Shown here piece after piece: positions 53,477 through 63,837 of a stretch of 64,000 nucleotides of DNA. Location of the stretch: positions 3,403 through 67,402 of the forward strand of contig VSDK01018489.1 in assembly GCA_009767595.1 (NCBI GenBank), written 5' to 3'. The stretch comes from Symbiodinium kawagutii. Lineage: Eukaryota; Sar; Dinophyceae; Suessiales; Symbiodiniaceae. The first letter of the stretch is position 1. Every line of letters starts with the position of its first letter. The position numbers were made by a program, and so were the translations under genes. Under the pieces are notes generated by a model. The model worked only from the letters and a program-made list of their open reading frames with translations. It did no database searches and was not told the origin of the DNA.

Positions 53477-54085
53477 CAGAACACCATTAGCTGGAACCCT
53501 CTTATTGGCCACTAGTTCGTCATACCTGCGCAAAGAAAAAAAGAACGTTATCAGGCATCATGAAGACCAAAAATCGCAATCAGCCATTAGAATTGCAAGC
53601 TGTTGCCAAACACTCTTGACTGAGATTTCCAGTCAATACAACCATTCTTGATTCGTATCCCCTGCAGAATAGTTGTATTCAAGAATGAATCTTGCTTCTA
53701 AGAAGGATGGGCAATCGACATTGGCTTTAACAGTGATCACCCTTTAAGATTGACCATTCAAGCTGGCGCTACCACTATTGACTGGTATCATCTATAGCCA
53801 TGGTAGCATCAGCACCGCTTACCCATCTGGCGATCACTCCAGCAGCACTTGCTACTTGGTCCCTGCTTATGAAGATCATCCCGAACTGGATCATGACGGT
53901 TCAATGGTTCCTATGAGCCCTAATGATCATGCAAAACAAATTAATGAGATTGTGAAACCATTCACCTGCGCGCGCATCTGTTTCACAAACTTAACAATTT
54001 CTCATGGCTCATGGCGGCTAGTCATTTGATCTTCCACTCGTTGAACGCATGTCTTTTCAACCTCTTGCAGCCCATTGGGTGCTAC

Positions 54086-54125
54086 CTCTGCCGTTGATCT
54101 GAGCCATGGCCGCCTTGATCCTATG
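54086..54125 (-). CDS. Candidate micro-exon, unidentified
   Basis: The 40-nt minus segment between ctgttcag and gtagca reads HRIKAAMAQINGR. Both splice signals are canonical. No family is recognised, and it does not fit the expected order of protease segments. Confidence 0.3.
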
Positions 54126-54639
54126 CTGAACAGGGTTCCACCCAGAAACCCCAGCCCCTTAGCATTGACATCGGGGGGTACCCGCCCCGAATTGTTTAAG
54201 GCTAGGGGTAACCCCTAAAATAGGAACGGGTCGCATGGCTGCAGCGTGGTAATAACCATGGGATACCCCTGGCACTGAAGAATTTACCAATGTGGCCCAT
54301 GTTCATTACCTCTGAGTGGTTCCCTTCTTGGTGGAACTAGTGTCAGCGTGTGAATAATATCTTTATGCTTATATTGATTTGCTAGGCCAGCTTGTTGCCC
54401 CGGCCATGCATGAAATGTATGTATAAATGAATGCATCTCACCTGAACCTCATGTCTCCAGGTAGACGTACGGAAGTGCATCTGTGTATGACAGTGCATGT
54501 AAATCTATATGCACTGATATGCTCACAGTATATAAATGTATACATATGTATACATATGTACAGAGGGCTGTGGGTCAAGACCCTGGGCTCGAATAGCCAA
54601 ATAGATAAGTCAAATTGTTCAACATCATTGACCATCAGT

Positions 54640-54835
54640 AACCGTTTTTGACCCTGGTTAAACCATCATTCCATGCTTCAAGTCTGCAAGCATCATCAAA
54701 CATTGCATGACCCATCTGTGACACAAAAAAATAAGGTGTCTCCACATGTGCAGCATTCTCAGCCCTAAAGCCGACTCCACTCATGCAAGCCGATAATGAC
54801 AAGTCCCGGTGAAACCCACTACGATAACCAACCAT
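54640..54835 (-). other. Coding-like minus frame, unidentified
   Basis: The reading contains GYRSGFHRDLSLSACMSGVG, then AENAAHVETPYFFVSQMGHA and DDACRLEAWNDGLT. It looks like genuine protein but has no recognised family and no clear splice boundaries. It may be a degraded gene or mobile-element fragment in the protease intron. Confidence 0.35.
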
Positions 54836-54912
54836 AACCCCGTCTAAGTAGATGACAGATGTTTTTAGATTTTTGTGAAAGCAATAATATTGAAGGACGT
54901 GAAGTAGGATAT

Positions 54913-55005
54913 GGTGGTTTCTCAAAATAGGGTACGCCCCCAAATCATCCTTTGCTAGCCATTGATAGCAATAAGGGTCCTATATGGCTTGAGAAAGCAC
55001 CATTT
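54913..55005. mobile_element. MITE-like element family A, copy 11
   Basis: The copy runs from atggtggtttctcaaaatag to atggcttgagaaagcaccat, with a shortened core. Confidence 0.7.
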
Positions 55006-55029
55006 TCTTTTGGATGAAAACATGACCCA

Positions 55030-55900
55030 CTACAATCGCCAATCCATCGGCATCAACAGCCATTATCCCCAACTATTGCCCATGGTCCCCCAGCACTATT
55101 GACAACGGTGAACAACCCATGATAATGAGCCATCAACCATGTACCAATAGCTTTAGACCCCCCGTTGCAACCAGACCATTCTGATATATCAACCATTGGT
55201 TGTCAAACATTGCTCAATCATCGAATATCATTAAGCGCCTTGAACAAATAATTAGCCAACAATAAACCATTGATTGACCAATATTTGACAATTGCTTGAG
55301 CAATAATGAACTATTGATGAACCAATCAGAAACCGTTGATAAACGATCATGCAGCAGTATTACTCAATAGCTAACCATTGATTGACCATCATTAACCATC
55401 ACCAACCATCATTGTCCATCACTAACTATTGTCAACGATATCAACCATCACTAAGCATTGATTGATCATCATCTACCCTTGCCAACTATCATTAATCACA
55501 AATTACCCTTCGGTCAACCAAGAGTAGACCCATCAATCAACCGTCAGTTTACTATCAACTAATCACCAATGAACCAACAATGAATTCACCATCACTTTCC
55601 ATGGGTTTATCATCATTAACCATCATTAACCATGATTCACCATCAACCAATCAAATTTTACCATCTTTAACTGACCATCGTTCACCATCACTGAAAACCA
55701 TTAAGCATCATTGACCATCAACTATTAACCAATCAATACTAACCATTATCATTGTCCGATTTTGTTGCTCATTATCACCTATGGCTGCTCATTATGAACT
55801 ATTACCAACCATTTTTAACTATTCTTGTTGGCTATCTTGCCCTATCAAACCATTGTAATCCGCCATAATCCCCTAAAAAACCACCACTAACCATGTTATT
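55030..55900. repeat. TTAACCAT-type intron text, one strand only
   Basis: Nearly 900 bp of aaccatcattaaccatcac variants keep the C-rich strand on plus, ending at the GC-rich island at 55951. Confidence 0.75.
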
Positions 55901-55950
55901 TATCCAATTTTCTTTTTCATCCCCTATTGTTCACCACCGACCCTGCCGAC

Positions 55951-56065
55951 CCTGCCGCGTCGTTCAAGGCACTGTAGCAACGAGGCCCCTGCCGCGCTGC
56001 CCGCTGACACGCGGGGGGCGGCTGAGGGCGCCGGTGCCGCGCCGTTTTCGCGCGCCTGGATGTAG
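55951..56065 (-). CDS. Candidate exon, Ala/Pro-rich, unidentified
   Basis: The minus reading YIQARENGAAPAPSAAPRVS then AGSAAGASLLQCLERRGR follows a perfect acceptor (gatcccag) and ends before gtcggc. It is the most GC-rich spot of the region. It lies at the low end of ATGG text and the high end of CCAT text, like the proven exons. No family is recognised. Confidence 0.4.
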
Positions 56066-56288
56066 CTGGGATCAAGGAGCAAAATTGCTTTGACATGGTG
56101 GTTTTTTTATTGGCTGTATGGAGAAATTTAATGATAAATAGGGGATAATGAGCAACAATTATAAGGGAAATACTAAGTATGATCTGGTTTATGTGAATAA
56201 TGATAACGTGTTATTGATAGTCATTATTGCAATTATACAGCAACTATCTGGTCTAGCCAATGGTTGTTGTAATGGAAACCTTTACATG

Positions 56289-56462
56289 TATATATATATA
56301 TATACTTAAATGTATATATATATATGTATATGTGTCTAAAATGTGCATATACACCTAAATGTAAATATTTTTAAATGTATATATGTATATATGTATATAT
56401 GTATATATGTATATATGTATATATGTTTTTATGCATGTATATGTATATATATATATATATCA
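56289..56462. repeat. (ATATGT)n / (TA)n-rich repeat
   Basis: Irregular atatatgtatat units with internal aaatg interruptions fill about 170 bp. No gene is present. Confidence 0.9.
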
Positions 56463-56987
56463 TAAGTTTGTTTTTTCATCTATCTATTTATGTATGTATT
56501 TATCTACCTATTTGTATAGTGATGATTATACACAGTCAGTAATTACAGCGAACAGTCGTTACTCATATCAACAGTGATTGATTGGTAGTGCTGTACCATT
56601 GGCACATTCATAATTATTTGTACTTATTACACCTGACAATTGGATTGGTTGATTATGACTAGTCCGGCATTGTCCGCAGCCGCTACTCCGGATATTACTC
56701 GCTATTAGCATCATCAAGCATCATGATCAACGACACACCCTTTCTTTACCTCATCATTGTAGCCGTCACTATTCTTCTCCACCTATCACAATCAAGCGCC
56801 CCAGGTAAAATCCATCACCAACTATGAAATCACAACATCACCACCTGATACAGAACTACCAGTGGTGATCCCTGATGATTCTGATTACAGAGGCAGCTTC
56901 TGATCTGTGGGTATCCCCAGGAACCTTTTCTCCACCGGGCCCCGAGGATTGCGAGAATCAACCTGATAGAATACTCTTTCTACGCAG

Positions 56988-57176
56988 CAACCGGGACCGG
57001 CGGATGTGTGTTCAAGGCTATCTCTTCTAAGACTGTTGGTGCGTGCAAACTGTTCAACCTGCAAAAGCAAGCGTCACTTGACTTGGGAGATTCATTGTTG
57101 AGAAACAAATTGAAACAAATGGTTGGCTGGAGGCTATTTGAAAGGCCGACTGTGAACGGGTATCCAACGTTACCAG
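56988..57176 (+). CDS. Candidate plus-strand exon, unidentified
   Basis: After tctacgcag the plus frame reads TGTGGCVFKAISSKTVGACK then LFNLQKQASLDLGDSLL and ends at ccag|gtactg. Sixty-two codons are open between good splice sites. It is the first of three such islands in a row on plus, lying antisense within the protease intron. An overlapping minus frame (57054-57344) has no family resemblance. Confidence 0.45.
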
Positions 57177-57438
57177 GTACTGTAGTAGCGAGGGGTGCAC
57201 TATAAACGAAAGTATTTTCACAGCAGTCCCTAAGCCCGTTGACAAGAAATGATGGGGACTAAACTTTGTGAGGACAGATCTGGAACCATCTTCGAATTGA
57301 CGTTGGATTTTCCGAGGCAATGCAAGTGGCGCGTCACTAATCACAAACTCTGGAGGGTAGTTCTACGCTACCAATTTGTCGGGGCAACGCGTCTCTCCTG
57401 GTTTTGTTCAAGGCCCGTGATTCACCAGCCATGACCAG

Positions 57439-57535
57439 GATCAAGTTGTTAAGGATCTTGCCAAAATGTTGATGGATTCTTGTTACGAGTCAATGGTTCA
57501 CAGAAAGAGCTTTCTTCTCAAAGTGAACATATCAG
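57439..57535 (+). CDS. Candidate plus-strand exon, unidentified
   Basis: Between catgaccag and gtaacc the frame reads DQVVKDLAKMLMDSCYESMV then HRKSFLLKVNIS. The minus strand has stops in all frames here, so the plus assignment is firmer than for other islands. It leaves one base in phase with the next island. Confidence 0.5.
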
Positions 57536-57566
57536 GTAACCAACCGACCTACGGCATCGCCCCAAG

Positions 57567-57669
57567 AACTTACGACTTACGACAACAACAATGCCCTGAA
57601 CGCGTCCCGTGTGCCTTGGTCGGGCCAAGGCAAACTTTATCTTGCCTCAGCCAAGGATGTCTGGACCTG
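57567..57669 (+). CDS. Candidate plus-strand exon, possibly serine-carboxypeptidase-like
   Basis: After gccccaag the frame reads TTYDNNNALNASRVPWSGQG then KLYLASAKDVWT, ending at cctg|gtgata. The N-x-L...W-S-G-x...Y-x-x-A...V-W arrangement loosely recalls the C-terminal region of S10 serine carboxypeptidases. The two-base start phase fits the previous island. The family suggestion is weak. Confidence 0.4.
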
Positions 57670-57798
57670 GTGATAGCCTAAAAGGTGGGAAGGTATCAAG
57701 GCACACCCAACTTATAGTATCATGTCGGCGCCCCAACAGGAACAGAGCTGGAATAGAACCGACTCGTACCAACCAGTGCAAACAGTGGCAGTGATAGA

Positions 57799-57830
57799 AC
57801 CACCACCACCACCACCACCACCACCACCAG

Positions 57831-57871
<41 letters not shown>
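57799..57871. repeat. (CCA)n followed by (CAA)n microsatellite
   Basis: Ten cca triplets join about twelve caa triplets, the same compound type as at 30459. Confidence 0.95.
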
Positions 57872-58399
57872 GCCGCGTGTCATTGATGATGATAGTCCTG
57901 TATATGCCAGGTAAAACGGGGAATGCTTGACATAAGCAAGAATCCCCGGGAGCCTAGCAGGGATACAAACAACCACACTGCTGACAATATGGCAAATCAC
58001 TCGGATGGTCGATTTAGTTCTTTAACCAATCAGTCACCAGTCAGTGGCTGGATAGTGATCCACCGACAGTAACCTGTCAAATCTCACGCAAATCTATGCA
58101 TTTTAGGGTCAAGGAGGGCGGTTAGTGAGGGGAAGGAATCATATGCGCAACTGTCATGACTACCATCAAAATAGAAGTTGAAGAGATAGATAATGGTGAA
58201 AAATGGTGAACGATGGTTGCTCTTGCTAAATGGGGGTTCTTGGGATTTGTACAATCAATCATGAGCATATCTCAACAAACATCCAGATGTTTTCTGCTTC
58301 TTGGAAAAGTTTGACAAAACATCACAGCTGTTGCTGCAGTACTTTTTAATTGTTAGATTGGTACCCCAAAATTACCACTACCATGATCAACCATAATCA

Positions 58400-58978
58400 A
58401 AACTCTTGGCCATAAACGACAACAAAGCCATGATCAACCAACGTCCAAATAATCATCATGACCATCAACACTATTCACCAAATGCATTTATGTTGACAAT
58501 TTATTCTTCATCAAAAACCGTCATCACGAACCATCATCAAACATCGATAACCATCATCAAGCGTTATCAACCATCAATATCCATGGACCATCCTCAACGA
58601 GCATTAACCACCATTGGACCATTGAACTTCATCAATCATGCTTGACCATCAGTATTCTGAAGCTTGCAATCATCATCATTAACCACCATTTTTGTAAACT
58701 AACCACCATTAACCATCATTCTTAGCTAGTTTGAACAAACATTAACCATCATATATTCATATATCCGATCTTCTTGCTGCTTATCCCCTATGGTTCATCA
58801 TCACCCATCAAAAATCACCATTTGAATATCATTAATTAACCATCATTAACCAACATTCAACATCATTAAACATCATTAACCAACATTAACCATCTTTAAC
58901 CATCATCAACCAACATTAAACATCATTAACCACCCATTTAACCATCCGTAACCAGCCCTCATTGCCTCCAACATCGGT
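58400..58978. repeat. TTAACCAT-type intron text left of the flap exon
   Basis: Dense aaccatcattaaccaacatt variants are C-rich on plus only and stop about 30 bp from the exon at 58990. Confidence 0.8.
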
Positions 58979-58989
58979 CCAGGGCACAC

Positions 58990-59043
58990 GAAGATCCCGG
59001 TGATTTCTCCGGTGCCGTACGACACCGTGATCTGGTCCCGGGC
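58990..59043 (-). CDS. Aspartic protease gene, flap exon (YGTGEI)
   Basis: The 18-codon minus exon between ccgccag and the donor gtgtgc reads ARDQITVSYGTGEITGIF. (I/V)-x-Y-G-(T/S)-G-x-I-x-G is the flap of pepsin-like proteases, with the flap tyrosine. The next recognised protease exon is at 40766-40851, so the intron is about 18.1 kb and contains the LINE. Other frames of this island are open on the plus strand too, but only this one matches a family and the phases of its neighbours. It sits exactly where the flanking repeat text flips strand. Confidence 0.75.
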
Positions 59044-59059
59044 CTGGCGGATGGGTCAC

Positions 59060-59960
59060 AGCTTAGTGGTGAGTTGATGTCTTCAGCCTAGTGGCGGGCT
59101 TAGTGATGCTTAACGGATAAATGGTGGTTAAGTGATGGTTAAATGGTGGTTAAGTGATGGTTCAATGGTGGTTGATTGATGGTTAACTGATGGTTGATTG
59201 ATGGTTAAGTGATGGTTAGTGATGCTGAACAAGGTGGTTAGGGATGGTTAGTGATGGTTAGTGATGGTTAGTGATGATGGGAACCATCAACATGATTAAT
59301 GGTGGTAAATGATGATGAACAATTATCTATCTCTTGATGTTTAAGAATTATCTATCTCTTGATGGTGATGATGAACAATGGTGATTAGCAACATGGTTAA
59401 TGGTGCTTAGTGATGATGGTTAACAATGATGGTTGATGATGGTTCATGCTGATTAATGATGGTTAATGGGAATGATTGTCATTGGCGATTAATGGTGGTG
59501 GTGAATGATGGTATAATGGTTATAGTAGGGAATATTCGTGGTCAATAGTAATAAATGGTGGTTGATAATGGATATCCATGGATGATAAGCAGGTTAAATG
59601 GTTCATGGGAATGGTGGTTAGTAATGGTGATCAACGAGCGGTGATCAATAGCCAATAAGCATTGATAAGGTGGTTATTGATCAATAATGTTTGTTACTGG
59701 TGGTTAGTGGTGGTTACTGGTGGTTACTGGTGGTTAGTGGTGGTTACTGGTGGTTACTAGTGAATGGTGGCTACTTGATGGTTCATAATGGACAAAAGTA
59801 GGGAATAATGGTGGTTGATCGTGGTTAATGATGGATATTGGTGGTTCATAGTAATGGTTAGTGATGGTGAATGATGGTTGATGGTGGGTAATAATTGATA
59901 ATGATGGATTGATAGCGATTGATTGTGGTTAGTTGATGGTTAATGATTGTTCATGATCTG
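59060..59960. repeat. ATGGTTAG-type intron text right of the flap exon
   Basis: About 900 bp of ggttagtgatggttagtgatg variants, some in near-perfect tandem (59230-59280, 59695-59760), are G-rich on plus only. They are the complement of the text at 58400-58978. Confidence 0.8.
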
Positions 59961-59979
59961 TTGGGGGAGCCAGTCCTGC

Positions 59980-60056
59980 GAGGGAAGTGAAAGGGGTCTC
60001 TCGGTTCAATGGAACCCCTGACTCACAGCACTTCCCAGGGTTGATCCAGACGACGA
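59980..60056 (-). CDS. Probable aspartic protease exon between DTG and flap
   Basis: The minus exon after gacgaaag reads VVWINPGKCCESGVPLNRET then PFTSL before a GC donor (ctc|gcagga). In A1 proteases a L-W-V-x-x-x-x-C...F-x-x-x-x-S segment follows the first DTG and precedes the flap. Position and phase zero at the end fit the exon at 58990-59043. The exon with the first catalytic aspartate was not found upstream. Confidence 0.5.
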
Positions 60057-60364
60057 CTTTCGTCAGTGCAACAGCTTCGAGACAGGAGCATTTTCACATG
60101 GTTCAGACAAGAATATTTTTTCAAATCTATAGATAGAGAAAAATATCATATGTTTATATGCATCCCTGAATACATCCTTATACATATATGAATGTGCATG
60201 TATGTGTAGGTGTCTTGATCGGTACCTTGTCCTAATAGTTTGCAATCACGATGCAGTCTTGCACTGTTTCGTGAAGTATCCTGAGACTTTATCACAACAA
60301 CTGATCATGACGAGAATCAAAATAAAAATAATAATGTATACTACAAGCACATATGAAAGTGCAC

Positions 60365-60459
60365 GTTGGCCAACACAGAGCTTGCAGCTGCCTGTTTTGC
60401 CCATTCGCCGTTGCCATCGCTGCTTTCCTCACTAAAGATGGGTTGAGAAGATCATCAAC
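60365..60459 (-). CDS. Candidate exon, unidentified
   Basis: The minus reading VDDLLNPSLVRKAAMATANG then QNRQLQALCWPT lies between gctgcatcag and gtgcac. It looks coding but starts only ten bases beyond the stop of the repeat protein exon at 60470, so both cannot be used in one transcript without an implausibly short intron. Confidence 0.4.
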
Positions 60460-60469
60460 CTGATGCAGC

Positions 60470-61440
60470 CTATGCCGGTGACCATGATCTGACGTTTTTT
60501 TCACTACCAGGTTTGCATGTTCGGCTCGTGTAGCATCTATAGCCAGCATCCCTCCAAACACTCACGAACTTTGTCTTCGAACTTTTGGCCTTGCACAACT
60601 TCCAAGCTGCTTGCAACCACCTGTCGTAGGCCTTGGAGTCAAAGTCCTTTTTGCCACCGGACTTTGGTGCAAGCGCCCATGCCCTGCTGGCATAGATATG
60701 ACCTTTGGAGCAATGGCCCTTTCCCTCCTTGTTCATCTTGACCAGAGGCGACCATGATGTGACCCTATCCTCACCACCAGGACTGCAAGATGCATCAGTG
60801 TAGCACCGATAGCCGGCATCCTTCCAAACACTCACGTACTTTGTGTTGGCATTCTTTTGCAAGCACTTTGCCCAAGCGAGCTGGATCCATTCCTTGTACT
60901 TTTTGGTGTCAAAGCCCTTGGTTCCCACAGAACTTGGTGCAAGCTCCCATGCCCTGCTGGAATAGATTTGACCGGAGGAACAATGGCCGCTTCCAGCATC
61001 AGCCATCTTGATGGGAGGTAGCGAATATGATCGGACGCGATCTTCACCACCAGGGTTGCATTCCAGGCCAGTGTAGCATCTATAGCCAGCATCCTTCCAA
61101 ACACTCACGAACCTTGTGTTAGAATCTTTTGCCTTGCACTTGGCCCAAGCTGCCTGCTTCCACCTCTTGTACATCTTGGAGCCAAAGTCCTTTGTGCCAA
61201 CGGCCTCTGACGCAAGCTCCCATGCCCTGCTGGCATAGATTTGACCCGAGGAACAGTGGCCACCTCCAACCTTTTCAAGGTCCACAGCGTGTGGAGCCGC
61301 GACGGGTTTGCACTTGGGACCAGTGAGGCAGTTCTTGACGCCTACGCCCGCCTCACGGAGTACGCACTGGAAATGGCCAGAGTCAAACTTCTGGTAGTGC
61401 TCAGTGCAATCCTCCTCGGGTTGTTGGGTGCTCACCACCC
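60470..61440 (-). CDS. Exon for a cysteine-rich protein with three ~90-residue repeats
   Basis: A 971-nt open stretch follows gattctag. After about 50 residues come three repeats, each built as GHCSSGQIYASRAWELA, then V-G-T-K-x-F-x-x-K-x-Y-x-x-W-x-Q-A-A-W-A-K-C, then F-V-S-V-W-K-D-A-G-Y-R-C-Y-T and C-x-P-G-G-E-D-R-V-x-S-W-S. Each repeat has four or five conserved cysteines and many aromatic residues, suggesting disulfide-bonded extracellular modules. The third ends in SWSPA and a TAG. Upstream residues in the open frame (rich in H, N, I) are intron. The family is not recognised. Repeat similarity is high enough for a recent duplication. Confidence 0.75.
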
Positions 61441-61501
61441 CTAGAATTAGTGGATAAGAGTGGTTCATCGAATGATTGTAATGGCTAATAATGATCATAA
61501 T

Positions 61502-61610
61502 CTGGTTGGTGGTTGAACTACCTCTATGAAAAATATGCGCAAGTCAACTACCACTTGTTCAAAAATATCACGTGGGAAAATAAAAAATGTCAATCAAACC
61601 ACCAACCAGC
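61502..61610. mobile_element. MITE-like element family C, copy 3
   Basis: The copy runs from ctggttggtggttgaac to aaaccaccaaccagc with the interior gtcaactacca and gtgggaaaataaaaaatg. Confidence 0.65.
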
Positions 61611-61962
61611 TCCTGGTTGCTGCTGACCCTGTCACAGGTCCATTTGTCCCCGCTGGTGGGTAACAATTCCACCGTTCCGCTGCAATCTGGAAGTGTCTCG
61701 ACCTGACAAATGAAGAGCGTTTGATTTCGAACCGATTCTTCTCGGATAAAATTTCGAATCTATTCTTCTCGGTTTTAATGCACCTTCGGCAAGTGTAGGA
61801 AGGTAGTCCCAAACATACAAATGCAAGCCACGCGTACTTCATGTTGGCTCGAGAACAAAAGGATCTGCTCATTTCAGGGTCATTTCCGGGCGAGAAGGGT
61901 CTAAACCTACTTCTAAAGATACTTCTTGGTTACTGACTATCAGCACTTCTATGATTTTTCAC

Positions 61963-62040
61963 AGGTAGATAGGTAGATAGGGAAGTAAGGATACAAAGAC
62001 GTAGGTAGGTAGGTAGGCAAGGGAGGTCGGGTAGGGAGGT
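61963..62040. repeat. (GGTA)n-type repeat
   Basis: A short decayed gataggtaggtaggta tract is followed by gggaggt variants, about 80 bp in all. Confidence 0.8.
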
Positions 62041-62059
62041 AGATGGTTCCATGTCTTGA

Positions 62060-62206
62060 TCAACACGCAGCCATCACGATCTCCGCTGCCTTCAAGCCCA
62101 GAGTCACCGCCGTGATGGTCGCAAAGAGGCACAACTTCATTGATGGGTCGAAAATTTTGAGAACAGAATCACTGGCGCTAAGCGATTTGCTCGCTGGATT
62201 CCACTC
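62060..62206 (-). CDS. Candidate exon, hydrophobic end, unidentified
   Basis: The minus reading SGIQ or EWNPASKSLSASDSVLKIFD, followed by MKLCLFATITAVTLGLKAAE, contains a transmembrane-like stretch and stops at a TGA. The plus strand also reads well here (NFIDGSKILRTESLALSDLL before gtttgc). The minus strand is preferred because the neighbouring exon at 62445-62565 is clearly minus. Confidence 0.35.
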   Translation of the reverse strand, partial: EWNPASKSLSASDSVLKIFDPSMKLCLFATITAVTLGLKAAEIVMAAC

Positions 62207-62444
62207 TTGGGCCACCAAGATTGCAGGTTTGCAGTGCAGAGCTTGCAATTTTGAGTGCCGCTGTCGCTGTAACAACCATCAATCACCGAAATGGATCACT
62301 ATGGCTGATTTGGATGATTGGGGGTGGAGTTCGTGGTATGTTGCACAATTGGATGTGCAGCTTGGATCACAACATGGATATAGTCATGGTTGCAAATCTT
62401 ATAGGCTGAACTAACCCCAGTCACCAGGATTAGTTCACAGATAC

Positions 62445-62565
62445 AATCTCTGGGGATGCACATCCAAGTAAGCACTGAGCAAAGGACTCAGCCTGGTTGG
62501 GCATCACAGGAGTCCCGTCCACATCGATATCTTTGGCGACCTTGGCATGCCCAGCGGTTGCAAAG
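62445..62565 (-). CDS. Candidate exon, unidentified
   Basis: The minus exon after gcctccag reads FATAGHAKVAKDIDVDGTPV then MPNQAESFAQCLLGCASPEI, ending at gtatct. Forty codons are open with G/C-rich third positions and two good splice sites, a convincing coding signature. No family is recognised. Confidence 0.5.
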
Positions 62566-62579
62566 CTGGAGGCGATGGG

Positions 62580-63720
62580 ACCACATTGTCATAAACCATC
62601 ATTAACTATTACGACTAGCATCATCAACCGTCTTCATTCATTTACATGTTTAGTAGGTCTTTATGTTTTTCGGAAGCATTGATGAAGCAGAGCCCAGTGT
62701 CAGGAGAATGTCAGGAAACCACAACTCTCACACTGCCCAGAGTTTACCAGACACTCGTGGAGAACTTTCTTACCTAGCTAACTACTAGGTATTAATAACC
62801 GTTAATTCGACATCAATGCACCTTTAATGAACCATTCACTCATCAATTAACTCACCACTAACAATAATAACCATCAGCGAATTCAGAATTCACTCACCCT
62901 TGATCTACCATCAATTAAGCGTCATCTCATTGATCATCCGTAGCCTGACCATAGATGACCCATAAATCAACTAACCATTGGTGAATCACGGATACATTGC
63001 TTTGGTTTTGAATAAACCAATAGAATCAAATGAAAGATTAATTGATGATGAGTGTATGACTAGTTCATGCTTAATTCACCGTCAATCAACAAATAGTATC
63101 AAGCGATGGTTAACCATCATCACTCATGTTCAGCCATCATAAACCGTTGTTAACCAGTATTCACCATAATCGACCGCAATTGACCATAGGAAATCCCATG
63201 GTTTCCCTATTAAGAACCACCATGCGTCACCATTAATCGCCATTCATCATGATTGTTCGCATCATCAACCATCACTAACCATCATTAACCATCATTAACC
63301 ATCATTAACCATCATTAACCATCACCATTATCAATCAACAATTAGACTAACCCCATGGCCACCAACCTTCAGAGATCTTGCTTCGAGCTGCTACAGATGG
63401 CCCATCAATCGTCATTAGTTAATCATTAGCTATGAATTGAGTGAGCCATTATTTCATCAATCATCAACACTAAAGGTGTAGGAATGATTAATGATTGACT
63501 AGTGGGTAGTTATTAATCACAATCCTTTTTCATGTTTATCTTAATACTTATCTTGATTCACAATCCCTTTGATTGCTTATTCACAAAACTTTCATGATTA
63601 GCCATCATTAGCCCTTCATCGTTTTCAAGCATTATATAATTAACCATCAATGACCACTCAACCAATATCGACCATGAGTGAATTAACCATTCACCACTGC
63701 TTAATCGTTTCCAACCATTT
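62580..63720. repeat. TTAACCAT-type intron text
   Basis: Over 1.1 kb of aaccatcattaaccatc variants occur, including a near-perfect tandem at 63260-63330 (taaccatcat repeated five times). They are C-rich on plus only. No gene is seen. Confidence 0.75.
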
Positions 63721-63740
63721 ACCACTACTAGTCACTACAC

Positions 63741-63837
63741 CTAAGATCAAGCCGGGGGCCCCCACCAAGGACGCTCGGCGTCGGTAGCGCTTGTGGCTCA
63801 AGCAAGTCGCTGAACGACACATGATTGAAGGTAAGAC
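63741..63837 (-). CDS. Candidate exon, unidentified
   Basis: The minus reading LTFNHVSFSDLLEPQALPTP then SVLGGGPRLDLR lies between cagccgag and gtgtag. The plus strand is also open but carries an in-frame TAG in the middle. No family is recognised. Confidence 0.4.

Noticed and set aside
56885-56960. Possible first catalytic motif of an aspartic protease on plus (SDLWVSPGTF)
   Set aside because: A DTG cannot be placed in the same frame without a base change, and the recognised protease exons are on the minus strand.
63741-63837. Plus-strand reading KIKPGAPTKDARRR ... LWLKQVAERHMIE
   Set aside because: Contains an in-frame TAG between two plausible halves; the minus reading is uninterrupted.
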